Positions 5,938 through 7,349 of a stretch of 7,349 nucleotides of DNA are shown one piece after another. This DNA comes from CAYRDK01 sp043819345. Lineage in GTDB: Bacteria; Omnitrophota; Gorgyraeia; Velamenicoccales; Velamenicoccaceae. The DNA is taken from NCBI GenBank assembly GCA_043819345.1, contig JBDREX010000040.1, positions 1 through 7,349 on the forward strand, read 5' to 3'. Position 1 is the first letter of the stretch. The number at the start of each line of letters is the position of its first letter. The position numbers were made by a program, and so were the translations under genes. The notes below the pieces were generated by a model. It saw only the letters and a list, made by a program, of their open reading frames with translations, searched no databases and had not been told where the DNA came from.

Positions 5938-7349
5938 ATGGAAGAAGCCCTTAATCAGTATGAAATGACGCTACGGGATTATTTGCGTGTTTTATTCCGT
6001 CAAAAGGCTGTAATCTTAGCTGTTTTTATTACGGTGATGATAACCGTCTTTATCGGACTAAAACTAAAGACGCCTGTGTATGAAGCCCAGGTAAAGATGT
6101 TGATTTCCGCGGAAAAACAGGTGGAATCACCCTATTATCGCGACCTCACCGGCGGCCGCAGCATGGAGGCGGCTTTAACACAGAGCGAGGTTGTTATTTC
6201 TAATCCTGTTATAGAACGCGCGGTCAAGGCGGTAGCGCTTTATCAGAGGCCGTTTGATTACGAAAAGAGCTTTTCTTCTCGTATAAAAAGGCCGCTTATC
6301 GCCTATCAAGCCAAACAGATGGATAAGAAGCTGGCCAATTTTACTGAGAAACAACAGCTGATGTACCGTTTTCGCCTGGCGGTAGAAGATTTGAAACAGC
6401 ACGTAGAGGTAGAACCGGTGCGTGATACTAATGTCTTTTTAATAAAGGTCAAAGATCATAGCCCTATTGGCGCGGCTGTTTTGGCCAATGTTGTGAGCCG
6501 TTCGTATATTATTTTTGATTTGGAACAGCAATTGGCAGAGATGCAGTTAAAATACGGTGAAAAACATTTGTCTGTTAAACAGCTCAAAGACAGTATCGCA
6601 AAGATGGCCGAAAGCCTCAACGGGGAAACACTGCCTGATATTGAAGCGATTGGCCCGGCAAGTGTGAAAATCATTGAACAGGCATCTGTTCCCATGAGGC
6701 CGTCAGGTGTGTCAAAAACATTGACATTTTTGTTGGCGGTTTTTATGAGTATTTTCTTAGGGATCATGCTGGCATTCACATTTGAATACATGGACCAGAC
6801 ATTTCGTACACCGCAGGATATTGAAAGGTATCTCAATATCCCTTTTTTAGGGGCTATTCCGATAAAGGCATCGTTATCAGCCTATGACAATTTGGCCGAT
6901 CAGGTGTACCTGTTGCTTAGAGATAAGCATTTGAAAACGGTTCTTTTGACGGCCGCGTTGCCCAGGGAAGGCGTTACTACCATTATCGCCAATCTAGGCA
7001 AAAATCTGGCCACAAAAAAGCACCACAAAGTGTTGGTGATTGACGCGAACCTGCGCAACCCTTCATTGCATACAGTGCTTAAAGCTTCAAATGATATTGG
7101 CTTGGGTGATATTTTAGAAGGCAAGTTGAACTTTGAAAAGGCTGTCAAAGATTTAGGCGCTGGTTTAACGCTTTTATGCGCGGGAAAAACAGATCTCAAT
7201 CCTATTACGCTGCTTGAATCGCACAAAATGGAAGAACTCATGAAATATGTGCGCGATAGATATGATGCGGTTTTGGTGGATTGCGCGGATTTAAGAGATT
7301 ATCAGGACGCGCATGTTTTAGCCGAAGACGTGGACGGGGTCATTGTTAC
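5938..7349 (+). CDS. Wzc-type polysaccharide co-polymerase with degenerate BY-kinase-like domain (3' end outside window)
   Basis: 470 codons are visible and the frame is still open at the window edge. Wzz-type N-terminus: transmembrane helix 1 at about 24-41, a periplasmic region at 42-260 with a short coiled coil (about 195-228), a proline-containing ASVPMRPSG stretch (249-257), and transmembrane helix 2 at about 262-282. The linker TFRTPQDIERYL (288-299) and PFLGAIP (302-308) leads into a CpsD/CapB-like domain. The domain fold is clear: LTAALPREGVTT (337-348), VLVIDANLRNP (365-375), the LNPITLLES stretch before 430, and YDAVLVDCADL (442-452). However, the Walker A Lys is Val346, the second Walker A' Asp is Asn371, and the usual Asp-Ser/Thr-Pro-Pro of Walker B reads Asp448-Cys-Ala-Asp. 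The protein should set polymer length and couple assembly to the OPX protein, but autophosphorylation is doubtful. Any C-terminal Tyr cluster lies beyond the window. Confidence 0.9.
   Translation, partial: MEEALNQYEMTLRDYLRVLFRQKAVILAVFITVMITVFIGLKLKTPVYEAQVKMLISAEKQVESPYYRDLTGGRSMEAALTQSEVVISNPVIERAVKAVALYQRPFDYEKSFSSRIKRPLIAYQAKQMDKKLANFTEKQQLMYRFRLAVEDLKQHVEVEPVRDTNVFLIKVKDHSPIGAAVLANVVSRSYIIFDLEQQLAEMQLKYGEKHLSVKQLKDSIAKMAESLNGETLPDIEAIGPASVKIIEQASVPMRPSGVSKTLTFLLAVFMSIFLGIMLAFTFEYMDQTFRTPQDIERYLNIPFLGAIPIKASLSAYDNLADQVYLLLRDKHLKTVLLTAALPREGVTTIIANLGKNLATKKHHKVLVIDANLRNPSLHTVLKASNDIGLGDILEGKLNFEKAVKDLGAGLTLLCAGKTDLNPITLLESHKMEELMKYVRDRYDAVLVDCADLRDYQDAHVLAEDVDGVIV

Noticed and set aside
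6175..7241. Several minus-strand open frames across the Wzc homologue
   Set aside because: The plus-strand frame is continuous from ATG 5938 to the window end, with Wzz and CpsD-like features in order. The antisense frames have no recognisable content.

Overview
The window looks like chromosomal DNA from a Gram-negative, probably anaerobic bacterium of middling GC content. Gram-negative: it encodes signal-peptide proteins, an outer-membrane beta-barrel ending in Phe and a Wza-type export protein. Probably anaerobic: it encodes two P-loop ATPases, each with two [4Fe-4S] ferredoxin motifs. Gene style and the intergenic palindromes recall uncultured groups such as Omnitrophota, but Desulfobacterota, Nitrospirota or Elusimicrobiota cannot be excluded from sequence alone. 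Every gene lies on the + strand, and no gap exceeds 200 bases.

Left part (1-2198), a metal/Fe-S module: the 3' end of a class I SAM-dependent methyltransferase overlaps (ATGA) the first of two MinD/Mrp-like ATPases with inserted ferredoxin domains (COG1149 type). A 124-base gap, filled almost entirely by a foldable inverted-repeat element, separates it from the second ATPase. The two ATPases are different subtypes and probably work as a pair. Their substrate is unknown.

Middle boundary (2199-2391): an AT-rich gap with a plausible sigma-70 promoter and no gene.

Right part (2392-7349, running off the end), exopolysaccharide synthesis and export: an outer-membrane beta-barrel protein, a polyprenyl-phosphate sugar-1-phosphate transferase that starts the repeat unit on the lipid carrier, a short periplasmic Wza/OPX-type export protein, and a Wzc-type co-polymerase whose coding region is open at the window end. 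This is the core of a Wzx/Wzy-dependent route. The OPX protein lacks an outer-membrane helix, so the beta-barrel protein may supply the pore. The kinase-like domain of the Wzc homologue has lost key residues in all of its Walker motifs and may be a pseudokinase.

Two of the gaps in the polysaccharide cluster carry REP-like palindromic repeats of a type that recurs in many bacterial genomes. One of them is interrupted by a second, smaller palindrome.
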